Shown piece by piece: positions 34,252 through 45,724 of a DNA stretch of 64,000 nt. The translations under genes and the position numbers were made by a program. Below the pieces are notes generated by a model that searched no databases, was not told the DNA's origin, and saw nothing but the letters and a program-made list of their open reading frames with translations. The stretch spans positions 1,364,001-1,428,000 of the forward strand of contig CM065652.1 in NCBI GenBank assembly GCA_033220425.1, read 5' to 3'. This stretch comes from Lepraria neglecta. Its lineage: Eukaryota > Ascomycota > Lecanoromycetes > Lecanorales > Stereocaulaceae. Position 1 is the first letter of the stretch. The number at the start of each line of letters is the position of its first letter.

Positions 34252-36870
34252 TCAGAAATTGGGTTGACGTGATTGGTAACCGCCAGTACTGAGATTGGCG
34301 AGGTTAGAGAGTGATGATGATATCAAGCCTCCTGGTGTATTCCGACCTGATGTCGGTGTTCCGCCACTAGGAGGGCTTCCAGCAACGCTGACAAGTGAAG
34401 GTGACATGGCAACTCTTGGCGTGTTGCGAGCAGACGATACGCAGCCGCGACCAGAAGCGGCGGTGGCAGGACGCCACTCTGCCAGATCTACTCTGGATGT
34501 CATCAGGCTGGGCCATGATGCTTTGCATCCTTGTGAGTGATCGGTCGAAGCTACGACGTGTTGCCTTTCTCGTGTCTCCAGAACAAGGCCTTAAAAGGCC
34601 ACTGAGGTTGAAGGAGGGGAAAGAACGCTTCCGGAGTCGCTCGGGCTTATCCTCAATCCAGACTTAATAATCGCCTCGATCGAGGTCAATGGTTTTTCGA
34701 TCTCAGCATTCGACATAGGACGTTGCGATGTGCCGTCTATCATGAATAGTGAAATGGATCCCAACTGAGAACCCTTCACCTCCATCGCAAGGCGAAGTGA
34801 TTTCTCTTTCCAGTCGGACAAGATCCCAGAGAAACGGGAGGAGATTTGACCTGCTGTAAATTCGCGTCTAAAGGAAGGCTGAAAGTCTGCACCAGGGTCG
34901 AGGTTTAGATTCGCAGCTGGAATGATAGTAGTGATAACAAGTGGAGTCGCGTCTGTGGCAGTAGTAGCTGATGGAGAGATCATGCGGCCCGATGAGGTTA
35001 GGTGTACCATCCCTTCTACGTCGTCGGTACTGGAAATAGAATCGTGTTCGCGGGCCTCATCGCGCTCTCCATAAGTCCATGGAGCCTCGATGGCCTTGGT
35101 GATGGGCTCTTACCGCCCTTAATATGGTCAATCAGCATTCTCGTCATGCTGGCGCCATTTGGTCGAGAAAAAAAGAGCACCCAGATGCCACAAACATATA
35201 GCGCCGGGTAGACACGCTAATTTGTGATGCCCTGGGGATCACATGGCTTTCCTGACGTCCGAAGACGCAGGAGGTTCGTAGCCAGCACCGCGTACAAGTC
35301 GACTCGGTCCCATTGCTGCCGAACAATTGCACCTGGTTTGTATGTTGAAGCTGGCTAATGCGTTGGGAGGGTGAATTGACAGTGGCAAGTAGATGGCTTG
35401 AGTTATCAATCAAGGGTAGGGAAGACCCATTCTCCAGCCAAGGATATATTGATGTCGAAGAATATGAGTTCGGTCGAGTGAGGAGGTCCAGAACCTTGTG
35501 TTTGTGGCGGGTAAGGCTCCCCCAAATCGCTGAAATGGGTGTCTGTACCAAATTCTTTGGCCCCAAAGTCCAAGGGCTGCCAGTTGGACTGCAGCCATCC
35601 GGTTTGAAGAGATTCACGTCTCCTTTCCTTGACATTCTTCGTCGTTGAAAAGGCCCAACCCCCTTCTGCGGCCAAGGGTCGTATTGGTGTCGAAGAGTTT
35701 TGAGGTCGAGGGCCTTGTGTTTGTGGTGGGTAATTGAAGGGACTAGTGGGGCTCGTATTGATGTTGATTCCATCCTGTGATGGTGGCGACCACTTGTCTC
35801 AGCCAGCCAATTTGTCTTCCGCCCAAAGGTGACAGTTCGTTACTGCTAGCTCATTCGGCTTAATGAAGGGTTCTGAGCCGGCGCTAACAAGCCACTGCCT
35901 GTAAGATTTCTGATGTAATTTGCAACTTTCCGAAGGCTTGGTGTGGATAGGAACGCTCAATGGTCTTGGAGGTCGAAGAAGGGCTTTGAAGAATTTGGGT
36001 GAGAGGAGGTCGGTGTGGACGTGTTTGTGGGTTGTGTTGAAGACTTTGAGTGGTAGGAGGTACCTTCTCGGAAGCTTTTATTGCCCAGGCACGATCACGA
36101 CCATAAACGGGGTGAACGAACACTGGCGGAGGAACATCGGTGAAGACACGGCTGTTGCGATCACGGACTGGCGTTGACTCGGTGGATGAAGGAGGAGCAG
36201 GCTCAGCGATACGTGCTTGATGGGCACGTCGCTCGCGAATGCTGTGCTGGTCACGCTCGGCTGCATCTTGGGAGCCAACGATCCAGTGAACAAATCGATG
36301 GCCAATAGAGCCGATTATCTGCTCGAAGAAGGCCGAGTATCATGTGATAGCGGCGGTAATGAGGACAACGATTCTTCTTGGCCTTCTTGCGAGAACAAGG
36401 CTATGATGTCGGCGTCCTTCGAATGCATGTAGGTCTCCGAGGATGCCGGGGCAGAGGCCTCCACGAGGTGGCGGTCTTTGAAGTTCTCGATGAATTCCTG
36501 GTGTTCATGATCTGCCAAGACAATGCCGTGGTCAAGGATGAGGATGAGGATCTTGTAGCGGTCATCGGGTGGTGCTGAGCTGGGTGGGAAAGCGCTCTAG
36601 CAGCTCCTTCTTGACATTCTTTCGAGAACGAGGCTCTGGCCTGATTTCAGGAGAGGCGTAAGAGTCTTTCCCACTCATGGCATCGTCGACGGAATTCTCA
36701 TCTTCTTCTATGAGTCCCTTTCAGCATGCCTTCGCTCTTCATGAGAAACAATTGTCGCCGCTCACATATGTGACCGCGTGGACCTTCTCAGCCTTGCGTC
36801 CCTTACCACGGCTCTTCTCGCCCACCATTTCACGGCCAACTTCCATGGCTATCTTCTTATTGATTGATAA
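34252..36870 (-). pseudogene. decayed Pro/Gln/Ser-rich gene or genes in several frameshifted pieces
   Basis: Reading the minus strand from 36870 down, good coding pieces alternate between frames. They include EKSRGKGRKAEKVHAVTY, EIRPEPRSRKNVKKELLERF, DDRYKILILILDHGIVLADH (then EFIENFKDRHLVEASAP), VRDRNSRVFTDVPPPVFVHP, LTQILQSPSSTSKTIERSYP, a Pro/Gln-rich segment at 35406-35675 whose PPQTQG unit is repeated, SRFSGILSDWKEKSLRLAME at 34800-34870, and a Ser-rich end TPGGLISSSLSNLANLSTGG that stops at 34252. Between pieces there are stops and shifts but no convincing intron set. This looks like one or two large regulatory-type genes in decay. The family is not recognised, and some junctions may be real introns that I missed. 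Confidence 0.35.
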
Positions 36871-37342
36871 GTCAACCAACCAACTTCAGTGCGCATGACT
36901 GTTGCAGTCAAGGGAAGCCCGTTGTTGGAGTGCTGAAAAAGGGAAACGTAGGATGTCGCCATTCGAATTTGAGACCGTAATTTTCTTCTGCCTCAAAACC
37001 TGGAGACCTTTAGCATATGGAATTCGTTCCCGAAAGGCAACAGTCCATACCTTTCTTTGATCTTTGGGATCAAAGACCTGCCTCGCCCGGCTCGTGCTAC
37101 TAAGAAGCTCGATCCTTACCTCTGCTAGCCACTAGAGTAGTTTAAGGTCATGCTTGGGACTATCAGTCATGGCATGCCTGTTACTAAAGCTGTCAGCGAA
37201 GAGTGCCAAAACAAAAGATGTCGGCGCTCAAGAGCAATGTTTGAAACATTTTTTTGATTGCACTATGGACCGTTATCAGTATCAGGAGAAAAAAACACGA
37301 GGCTTCCAATCTCATCGCCTCGAGAAATCGATCGGATCTGCA

Positions 37343-38055
37343 TTAACACCCGGAATCTCGCAAATTGAGCTCATTGAGCCGGCGGAGCTTCAGATCTGCC
37401 ATAGATGCTCGAAGTGTAGGATCGCCTGAGAGTACGCCGCCCTCGAAATGGTTGTTGAATTCGGTGGTGATGTCGTTCCACCTCATTCTGTGCCAATTGA
37501 CTGCTACGTATCTGTCACGGCTGCTTGGTGGAAAGCTCGGTGGACTTGGTAGAGCCACTCGATTTCGTCGTCGTGGAAGGGGATGCGAGCTGCTTTCGCG
37601 GAGCCAAGATTGCGTCTGATGGGAGGTCAGCTTATTTCAAAGACATAGTGTGGGACGGGGAGAGACGTACCGTAGGATCTGGCTTCGCCAGCGGTTGAGA
37701 GCACCTATACGTCTCATATGAGTGCCACCAAAGCCTCCATTATTCATGACATATGCTATCGGCTGACCAGCTTCATGAATTGAAACGGCCAGTTTAGGCC
37801 ACGAGGTGTCTCGTCGTTCAAAGGGTCGTCCGTTGGCTTCGGCTTCCTGAGCAATACATATTGCAAATTCACTCGGGCAGGATTTTTGTCGATGACTGCT
37901 GCTCCCACAGGTGCATAACCCTTGGTGAGAATGTCCATGTCATCTTCTTCGCAGACATCGACCATCTTCTTCGAGGTTTGCTGGCAGATGTGGCGAAGTT
38001 TTAGCAGGCAGAGGCCCAAGCGATTGTATAGTTGATCATTATATTGGATAATCAA
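37343..38055 (-). pseudogene. unrecognised gene with two frameshifts
   Basis: The first piece (38055-37756) reads DILTKGYAPVGAAVIDKNPA and LNWPFQFMKLVS. The frame then slips, and PIAYVMNNGGFGGTHMRRIG continues to ALNRWRSQILR. An intron of about 56 bases (GTACGT to CCATCAG) leads to IPFHDDEIEWLYQVHRAFHQ, where a second slip near 37525-37540 leads to RDRYVAVNWHRMRWNDITTE and a TAA/TGA-bounded end at 37343. The splice sites are still good, so decay is recent or the sequence has local errors. No domain is recognised; WNDITTEFN hints at a DNA-binding fold, but that is a guess. Confidence 0.4.
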
Positions 38056-39139
38056 GTTGGGCCGAAGGGCCTGTATATACCCAGCGAGCTTTGTGCCTTT
38101 GTGTTGGGGTCATAGGGGTGAACTAGTGAAGGCTTTAGAGATGTCCTCTTCAGGAAACCAGTAGGGGGAGCGTGGCCTTGGATTATAAACCGATGCGACA
38201 TTTACCATCAGTGCTCGAGACCGAGGCAACAGGGCCCAAAAAGGCAAAGGCGGCATTGGTCCCTAAGACTTGTTGCACAGTGTGCAATTGCAAGTCTACG
38301 CCTTGGTAGGCGTAATAGACTGCTTGGAGCGCTTCCTTGCATCTATCGCCTGTCAGAAGATCAAGCTAACATGATATTGGATCGCAAGGTAGGTATACTT
38401 CCTCCAGGGCAGTACTCGGAAATTATCCAAACCAGAGATTGCACTCTGGGGTTGGACGGATGCTTTTACTCCTATTCGAATACATGGCATCCCGTTATCG
38501 CCTCACGTACTGATTCAGGCCAATACCCATGAAGTTATCGTTTTTATCGAATTGATGATGTTGATGTTTTGCTCACGAGTCTTGGCTTTGATGAAATCAA
38601 TTTGCTGCTGGATGTCTGGCTGAATGTTGGTTCTGTTCGCCTGAGAAAAGTCTAGCACGCCATTCAAGGTTGGAGTTTAAAAAATAATTTAAAACAAAAA
38701 AAGAATCCGGCTTCTTGCATCGCAATCCTTCTTCGGTTATAAGGCGGAATCTCGGGTTCTCACCTGGGACTATACCTCCCTTTGAAGAAACAATCTATGG
38801 TAGCGTCTATTGCTCAGGCGATGGAAACGCACTAGAGCTTGACGAACGACTACCAACTATACCACTTCGGAACAATCTCTCGAAAGCCTCAGCTAGGATG
38901 CCCCTGAAAAATCTCAAGGATGTCAGCATCTTTTTAAAGAATGATGGTGAGATACCGCTTGCAACTGTCAAGATCGCAGATGGGAGAAAGTCAACAGTAA
39001 ACATGCAAACGGGATTGAAGCCCAAAAATTAAGCCCAGGCTTTCAAATTGGTGGAGGTCTTTCGCTGCCAACAGCCTCCTGCTACTGACAACTACTTCTC
39101 TCAACAATGCTCATCACTGCCTGATTCGCTCTATCGATG

Positions 39140-39835
39140 TGGTCTTAATCTTCGCAATCATTCCAGCTTGCGCTTGTCCTTGGCGGAACCGAACCCGACC
39201 GCAGCAAGTACTTTGTCGTGAACGACCCCAATCCTGTGTATACTGTTAGCCGGCAGGAAAAGACCTCAAGATCTGACTTCTTGAGTCACAGCTTTCACAC
39301 CATGATTCCATGGAGTTATGGACCCACATGCGCGTCTGAGTGGCAATCTTCAACGCATTTGTTCTCTCCTCGGGCAAAAACTTCTAGCTGCTCATGGCTC
39401 CAACGGCATGGGAGTACGCGCAGCAGGGAGCGTTACAGAGGTCATAGTATTTGGAGTAGACAGTACAACGGAGGTTCTTTTGCTTTCAGAGGTAATTGTG
39501 GAACGGATGCTTACGCCAAGTGTCGTTCGGGCTGAGCGTATCGCCATATTCGATCACAGTGCCTGTAACACGACCAACTTCATTGGCCTGGTGAGGTGAT
39601 CTATGTCAGTGAAGCTTTTGGAATAGGTGACATACTCATAGGAACTTGCCCTCATTTGTTTTTCGTCTGCGGTCGAAGACCAAGAGCCCGGCACGCCAGT
39701 CCAGGTAGACGGGATGAGTCGATTGGTTGACAGTTCATGCCGAGCTTCTCGGCGATGTGACGCATATTGAGGTACAGGTGGGGGTCTAGGCATTAGAGGA
39801 TGAAGCACTGAGAGACTTTGACGTTGACCAGGCAC
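39140..39835 (-). pseudogene. pieces of an unrecognised coding sequence
   Basis: Minus-strand segments with coding character are: 39835-39560 (GVPGSWSSTADEKQMRASSY), an overlapping frame reading EVGRVTGTVIEYGDTLSPND and TWRKHPFHNYL (about 39590-39500), and VVHDKVLAAVGFGSAKDKRK ending at a stop near 39150. They may be exons of one gene, but I could not find splice sites that keep the frame. No family is recognised. Confidence 0.3.
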
Positions 39836-40084
39836 TCTGAGAACTAGCGGAGAATCGAAAATTCGACGCGCTATTGCCTACCATGGCGGGTCCTATCTAA
39901 GAATGTTGTCAACGCTGGACCAAGGCCCGCGGCAATGAGTGAGGCAGGTGAGGGAAGATAGTGAACTTCCGGCCTTGCTCTACTTGGACCGGGCTGCTTG
40001 CGAGCTTTCCAGTATTATGGCGGGCGAAGAGACAATCTTGATCCGACCATTTACACTTGCCGTGCATAGCCCAGAAGTAACAGG

Positions 40085-40690
40085 TTAGGCTCTTGGGGAC
40101 AGCCTCGGCGAGGTCTTTGCTGTTACTATCCGACAGTCTTTGCTTGGAGAATATTTGTTTGGCGTATTGGGGTTTGATTTGGATCGGCCAACAAAGAATA
40201 GGTTAGAATCTGGAGTCCTTCGATCTTCGGGGTAAGTTTCGCCCGTGAGAATGCTGTTGAACATGTCGTCTGCGACAGTCTCGTGGAGGTCGTGGGCCAA
40301 CGGGACATCTGCAGGACCTAGCGGCTGCGAGTACCTACTTCATTATCAGCTGACCGCTCTTGGAAGTCCGGAACGACCTTCTGGAACTTACCCAGATGGT
40401 GGGAAAGAACCTATGGCTCCTTGTCCTCGACCCCTCCCTCTCCCAAATAGGTTGAAGCCATCCTTCTTGGTAGGCAAACCCTGCGGGTAGATATGACGGA
40501 ATAGGTCGTGACGCTTGGCCGTTTCCTTGCGCGACAAGCGGTTTGTCTCCCAGTTCATCACTGGGAAGAACTCACGGCGGATGCCTCTTTGGCCGCGGAG
40601 AACGGTGTATCGGGGAACTTGAGTTACTGCAGGCTGTGGTGTTGGAGGACACGGAGTGGTAGCGTTTGACGTACCCTTGGCGATTGTCAT
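40085..40690 (-). CDS. hypothetical protein, possibly incomplete at the N-terminus
   Basis: Two exons (40690-40392 and 40334-40085) join over a 57-base intron (GTAAGT donor, AAGTAG acceptor) in phase to give about 182 residues. The sequence is polar, with a Gly/Arg run (FGRGRGRGQG) in the middle and an Asn/Pro/Ser-rich C-terminus. Segments such as WETNRLSRKETAKRHDLFRH and DLHETVADDMFNSILTGETY look constrained. It is the only stretch between 31 and 43 kb where I can write an unbroken gene model. More coding sequence may lie upstream to 40943 in other frames, so the true start is uncertain. No domain is recognised. Confidence 0.35.
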
Positions 40691-41007
40691 GACGTCGATC
40701 TTGGTGGGAGAGGTGTAATACTTGCCGATAACAGTGCCAGAAGAGCACGTCCCACCAGTGAGCGTGAGCGAGCAGCCGTGGCAGCAGAACGGTGGTCATG
40801 CATGAAGAATCCACCCCGGCGGTATGTATGCCATGGCCACTTATGCCTGGAGGATATTTTAATCTTCCCCAGGCATAAGTGACACCCCCCCTTCTCAAGA
40901 GATATTTTCTTCTCCCTGGGGCTTGAGGAATGTCAGCATGCATACAAAAAGCACGAAATCACACCGAAAGAGAACGTACCAAGTACCCATCCCAGCCCCT
41001 CTCCACC

Positions 41008-41700
41008 TCAACCGACCTTTTCATCTTCTCCAGGGTCAGCCTGCCCTCCCTCCCTCCTTACCACTGCCTGTTGAGACCTGACGTGGCCGACTAACAGAGA
41101 GCGCAGGCTGATATGCATTTGATAGCGGGATTTTGCCAATGAGTTTTCTTTATCGTGCTGGTTGTATTGGTGATTCTGGAATGTGTTAGTATGCATCAGT
41201 GGAAGTGGAGATGGCTTAGAATGTACCTTGATACTGAACATGGCAACGTCAAAATGTTCCACCATAGAAACGGAGGATGAACTTGGAAGTAGAGATTTGG
41301 CAATTGCGGCACTGGCTTGCTGTGTGGTGGCTGCTTGCCGTGGCAGCTCCCGCAGCATTGGATGAGCTAACAGGTATGCAATCAGATCATGTTGTCAATT
41401 TCTGATGAGGTGGTGCTCACAAGCCGCAATTGCCTGCGGTCGGAAGCCCTTGTAGGAAATCCGTACTTTTGTTCTCATGTATGCCATTGGCAAAACACGA
41501 CGGGATCAACTCCAGACGTTGCAGCAGCTTCCTCTGGCGACAGCCTCAGTTGGCTAAGGTTTTGATCAAAGAGATCATATTTCTGCGTGTAGGCTGCTTC
41601 ACAGAGTCTGTAGATGTCGAGAGTTGATCTCGGTGACAGGGCTCAAAGGCGTTGAAACCATTCTCGCCAGTGGAGGATCCTGCAATTTTCTGTGAGCGAA
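41008..41700 (-). pseudogene. remnant gene with preserved introns but shifting frame
   Basis: The minus strand reads LDIYRLCEAAYTQKYDLFDQ and LSQLRLSPEEAAATSGVDPV, then loses frame near 41480. After a donor at GTGAGC (about 41420) and an acceptor CTGTTAG (about 41368), more coding-like sequence follows (ELPRQAATTQQASAAIAKSL, EHFDVAMFSIK), then a 45-base intron and NHQYNQHDKENSLAKSRYQM to a stop at 41008. Two frames look coding in the middle part, so the exact path is not settled. Family unknown. Confidence 0.3.
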
Positions 41701-43822
41701 AACCCTAGAAATTCCCGATTGATGAAAGTGATTACTGCTATCGTAGCCATAAATGAGGCGGAATCTTCCTTGATGGCAGATGGAAGACCCAAAGATGTAT
41801 GATCTGACGAGTTTACCGTGGAGGTGCGTAATCTTGACCATGATACGTGCTATTTCTTGAGTCAGTTGTGGAACAATAAGAGATGCAACTGAACGTGTGA
41901 AAGAGACGATAATGGTCATGTTGATCGCAGAGTCGATGATGGTCTCGTACCTAGTAGCCCCAAGGCGCAGCAGCAGCCTGGGTGGCAATGCCGACCGTGT
42001 CAAAATTCACCACGATAACTAACGAGTTTATTGATCGTGCTCAGGCTTTATTTGGAGCAGAGATGATGTTGACTGTGTTATGTGAGTCTGGTTTTGGTCG
42101 TAATTGTCAGTGGAAAGCAAGGCTGCATCGCGTTTGTGGCAGCACCTACTTCTGGATTGCGACCGTGAGCTTTCCAGAGCTCGCGATCATCAAATATAGC
42201 CTTAATATAGTATCTGCAGGAGCAAGAGACCTGGACTGTGGCGAGTGGAAGGAATGTTGAATCAAAGAGGCAGTGGTGGGTGAGGTGGATGAGGAGGAAG
42301 GTGCTGACACACTCACCCTTCTGAGCTGTAACCGCCAGCCTCATACGTCTCGACATCATCAAAGATACAAATATTTCATCACTGGCACGAGTGTAAAGCT
42401 CTTCAAGAGGAGGATGATGGAAAGGAACGTGTAGCCGTAAGTATAATGATGCTAGGTGGGCAGGTTGAAGGGGGTGGGTGATAGTGAGTTGTGAGACGGA
42501 AGGCAACAACAAGTTTCCTAAGCGTGGGGCTATAATCCTCTGCACCAGATACGAGCTTGGATTTGTGATCCTCGGTGAGTAGAAGAGTCTTGATTGGTTG
42601 AAGAGGGAAGCTAGTGAAGCATATGATGCAGTCATGGAATTAGACAGTATTGTTGAGGAGGGTGGCTAGGATTGGTCAGGGATCAGGGGAAAGACTCAGG
42701 TCCATAGACGTTCTGGACTCTTCTATGCAGAGAATTGCGCCCAAAAGTTTTCTTTGTCAAAGATTGGCCCTTCTGAAAGAGGATTCTGCGGCAATCATCT
42801 ATTTCAAACAGAGCATACATGTCTTCTATGATATTCCATACCCCAATGTATGTACAAACACTTTTGACACTATGCAGGATGTTTCAAGCATCTGCCGGCC
42901 GCCCATGTTTTCTACTGAGTTTTTTGATATATATGACCTCTTGTATTTCGAACTTAATAGATTTAGGCTTATTGGTCCTATAGACGATGACTTCCTATCA
43001 CAGAAAACGACATGAATAATAGATTTTGGGTCCATCCGGGCATGTTTCACGGTCTTCCGCAGTTCCAACATTATCTAATCTTACCACCCAGCTTGGAGGA
43101 TCGACCCATGAAATTACTCCTCAGCAGGCAAAGCGGTGAATATTTTGGTCAGTAATGAAGGTCATGTTGTTCCGTTTGTTCTTCTTCAAAGGGTAATAGA
43201 AAAGCGTTTGGGCAAACACTTGTTCTTGTATTATTGATTTTCTTACAATTTTGAAGAGCATTGAAAAAACATTTTGCAAATATTACCAATGGAAGGGCTT
43301 AAGAGGTTCGGATTTATATCGAGGCTACGGTATATGTTATAGGCCAGCGAAAATGTTTGTTCAAAACGTTTGACTTTCTAGAGCCCTACTCCTAGCCATC
43401 ACGATTCCTGAATCATATTTTGATGTGGAACTGGCATGAGATATGTTATATTGGAAAAGGACTTAATTGAAGCTTCTGACGTTTGCTGGCTGCGTTTCTA
43501 GCCAAAATAATACTCGAAGCAAACAAGGAAGATTGCGGGCGATTCTTGCGAGCTGGAGGAGAGACCCTTGCGGACTGGTCACTGCAGAGAAGGGATGGAC
43601 CTGAATACGATCTCAGTTTTAATGGTGAGAAGGCCTCTTTAGTCCAGCATTGATTGGATTCTTCCGAAGAGATGCGCTGTTGTCGTCTTTGAAACGGAAT
43701 TTGTAGGGGTGCTTTTGCAAATGTAGTCATGTTGTATAAGATATCCGTGTCAGCTTCAGATGGATGTTGGAATGGAAGGCAATATATCCTGCGTAATATT
43801 TGCATTATTGCTATAACAGTAC
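41701..43822. other. 2.1-kb stretch, end of the degenerate region
   Basis: Short minus-strand pieces with coding flavour occur near 42200 (FDDRELWKAHGRNPE beside a possible donor) and near 42340 (IFDDVETYEAGG). From about 42700 to 43450 the sequence becomes AT-rich with no sign of coding. I call no gene. Confidence 0.35.
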
Positions 43823-44645
43823 TCAATGTACTAAAATGTGTGAGGAACTGTTAGCGTTACTTTCCATATGCTTCTTCATACCCTCAACCACCTCCCCCAA
43901 GCCCTTAACGATGATAGTGGGCTTCCCAGCATCGCTCTGAGTCAGTTGGTCCGTCCATCCATTCCCAGCTCGATCGACCCACGCAGCTTGCATGCCAACA
44001 GCCCTAGCGCCGACAACATCGAATGGATTACCACTTACGAGCCACATCTCGCCCATGGCTTCTTTAGTCTTGGACTTGCCCATTTTCTCTGCGAGATGAT
44101 AATATACAGCCGGATCTGGCTTGAATCGCTTGACTTCTTCGACCGTGACGATATCTTTGAAGACGGAAGCATGGGGTCCGAGGTCTGGGGAGGACTTTAC
44201 AGAATTGGTGACCATGGACTGAGTGCCATTGGAGAATACTACAGCGGTGATGACGGATTCCTCGGCGAGAGCTTTCAGAGCTGGAGAAACATCCGGAAAG
44301 GTGGATAGAGAGTCGTAGGCTTTCATTAATGAAGCAATGGAGTCATCATCTAACGAAACTCCAGAGTCTGCTAGAGCATGACTAAGGGAATTCCGAGTAA
44401 TGGAGGAGAATGGCTCGTATTGATCTTGGATATCGTCAATGGATGTTTGAACTACATAGTCCTTGATCCATACTCATGCTGTTGAGACGCCATGTGTATT
44501 CCAACTGATAACGTCTCCATAAGCCCGCAAGACTTGTAGCTTTATCTTTTCCGAAATGCGCGGAAAGTTCTTTTGCGATTGACTCTGTGGAGAGCAGTGT
44601 TCCGTAGAGGTCAAAAGCAATGATTGTCTGATATTTAGTGGCCAT
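43823..44645 (-). CDS. HAD-superfamily hydrolase, haloacid-dehalogenase type II
   Basis: Two exons (44645-44474 and 44424-43823) around a 49-base intron give 257 residues, the usual size for this family. All four HAD motifs are visible: motif I FDLYGTL with nucleophile Asp12; motif II VVFSNGT; motif III lysine in KRFKPDPAVY; and motif IV in LVSGNPFDVVGARAVGM. The cap region lies between motifs I and II. Related enzymes hydrolyse L-2-haloacids, but many fungal members act on other small phosphate or halo substrates, so the substrate is open. The start at MATKY was preferred; an in-frame Met four codons upstream is possible. It is divergent from the HNH gene. Confidence 0.85.
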
Positions 44646-44959
44646 ATCTTCCACCATCCAATTTTTTGAGTTTGTATTCTCTATCAGACTAACACCTAAA
44701 AGAAGTAGTCTTGCCACTTGATGACGTTGATTTGTCGGCGCTTCAGCGTCTAAAACTAGCCGCGGCTTGGCGTGAAGCATCCGAACCTCACGTCCAGTCT
44801 TCTGGATCAGCGCAAAATCGGTATGACGTCTGCGTTGTAAAGTGGAAACAGTCCGGGAAAACCTCTATCCTAATGAGCCACATGGGCCCCCATATGTGGC
44901 ATTAATTGACACACGAACGGCTCGCTACATGTTTCTAGAATCGACTTCCATCAATCCCG
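44646..44959. promoter_or_regulatory. 314-base divergent promoter region (HAD / HNH genes)
   Basis: The HAD gene (minus) and the HNH gene (plus) start on opposite sides of this spacer, so it must hold both promoters or a shared one. I see no clear TATA box or known binding site. Confidence 0.5.
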
Positions 44960-45724
44960 ATGACCTCAGGTCCCAGCAATTTCGAGCTGTTTGTACAATG
45001 TCTTTCGGAACCCATGAAAAAGCTCTACCTCTCTTCACCTGGATGCCCTCCCAGCCTAAGGGGAAGCCGAGAGAGGATTCAAAGGAGAAAGCTCAGCAAC
45101 AAACTACAACATCTCGTGGATGGAAAAGCCGAGTACAAGACCGGCACGCAGATGGATGAGACCGACTTTAAAGTCCTAATCACCAATGTCGCCCTGCATA
45201 TCTTCACGTCATTCCCTCCAGACCTCCAGAGCGTAACATACCGCGCTATGCAAAACAATCCCAATTTTGCCGGAACATATTGCTCTCGGCTGCCTATCTC
45301 CACCATGGCACAGATTTGTTCGAACATCCCGGACTATGCCAAAGAATTGTTGCAAAGATTTCTATCCATTGACAAGGACGCTCAAATTAGAGAATTATGT
45401 TTTCCGGTGATCAACGACTACATCCAAGCAGCAACCCAAAACGATGGCAGTTGCGACCTATGTCAGCGCAATAGATTCAAGCTCACCAAGCATCATCTGG
45501 TGCCCAAAGCGATGCATGAGAGGGCATTCAAGGAAGGTTGGCATGACGAACAAAAATTGAGCCAGATAGCTTGGCTTTGCCGGGCATGTCACGAGGTTGT
45601 CCACAAAAAGATCACACCGATCATGTTGGCGAAGAAGTATGGGAGCATTGACTTACTTCTGAAGAGAAGTGACATCCGGGAGTGGACTAAGACCGTTGGG
45701 AGGGTTGTTCGGAGGATTAGATGA
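44960..45724 (+). CDS. HNH-type nuclease-domain protein
   Basis: A single-exon frame of 254 residues. Residues 1-150 are helical with no recognised domain. Residues 160-220 form a zinc-supported HNH motif: C165xxC168, the HH pair at 178-179 inside LTKHHLVPK, and C207xxC210-H-xxx-H215 inside WLCRACHEVVH. In this fold the first His of the HH pair activates water, the second helps bind the metal, and the four Cys hold a structural zinc. All key residues are present, so nuclease or DNA-binding activity is plausible. There is no signal peptide and no homing-endonuclease context. Fungal relatives are mostly uncharacterised. The target is unknown. Confidence 0.8.
   Translation: MTSGPSNFELFVQCLSEPMKKLYLSSPGCPPSLRGSRERIQRRKLSNKLQHLVDGKAEYKTGTQMDETDFKVLITNVALHIFTSFPPDLQSVTYRAMQNNPNFAGTYCSRLPISTMAQICSNIPDYAKELLQRFLSIDKDAQIRELCFPVINDYIQAATQNDGSCDLCQRNRFKLTKHHLVPKAMHERAFKEGWHDEQKLSQIAWLCRACHEVVHKKITPIMLAKKYGSIDLLLKRSDIREWTKTVGRVVRRIR

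Noticed and set aside
35144-35773. 209-codon minus frame
   Set aside because: Another minus frame over 35406-35675 has much better coding character (Pro/Gln-rich, repeated PPQTQG), so the longer frame is probably a shadow within a decayed gene.
38715-39032. 105-codon plus-strand frame
   Set aside because: It has some coding flavour (ATVKIADGRKSTVNMQTG), but there is no domain, it is on the opposite strand to the surrounding remnants, and no exons could be joined to it.
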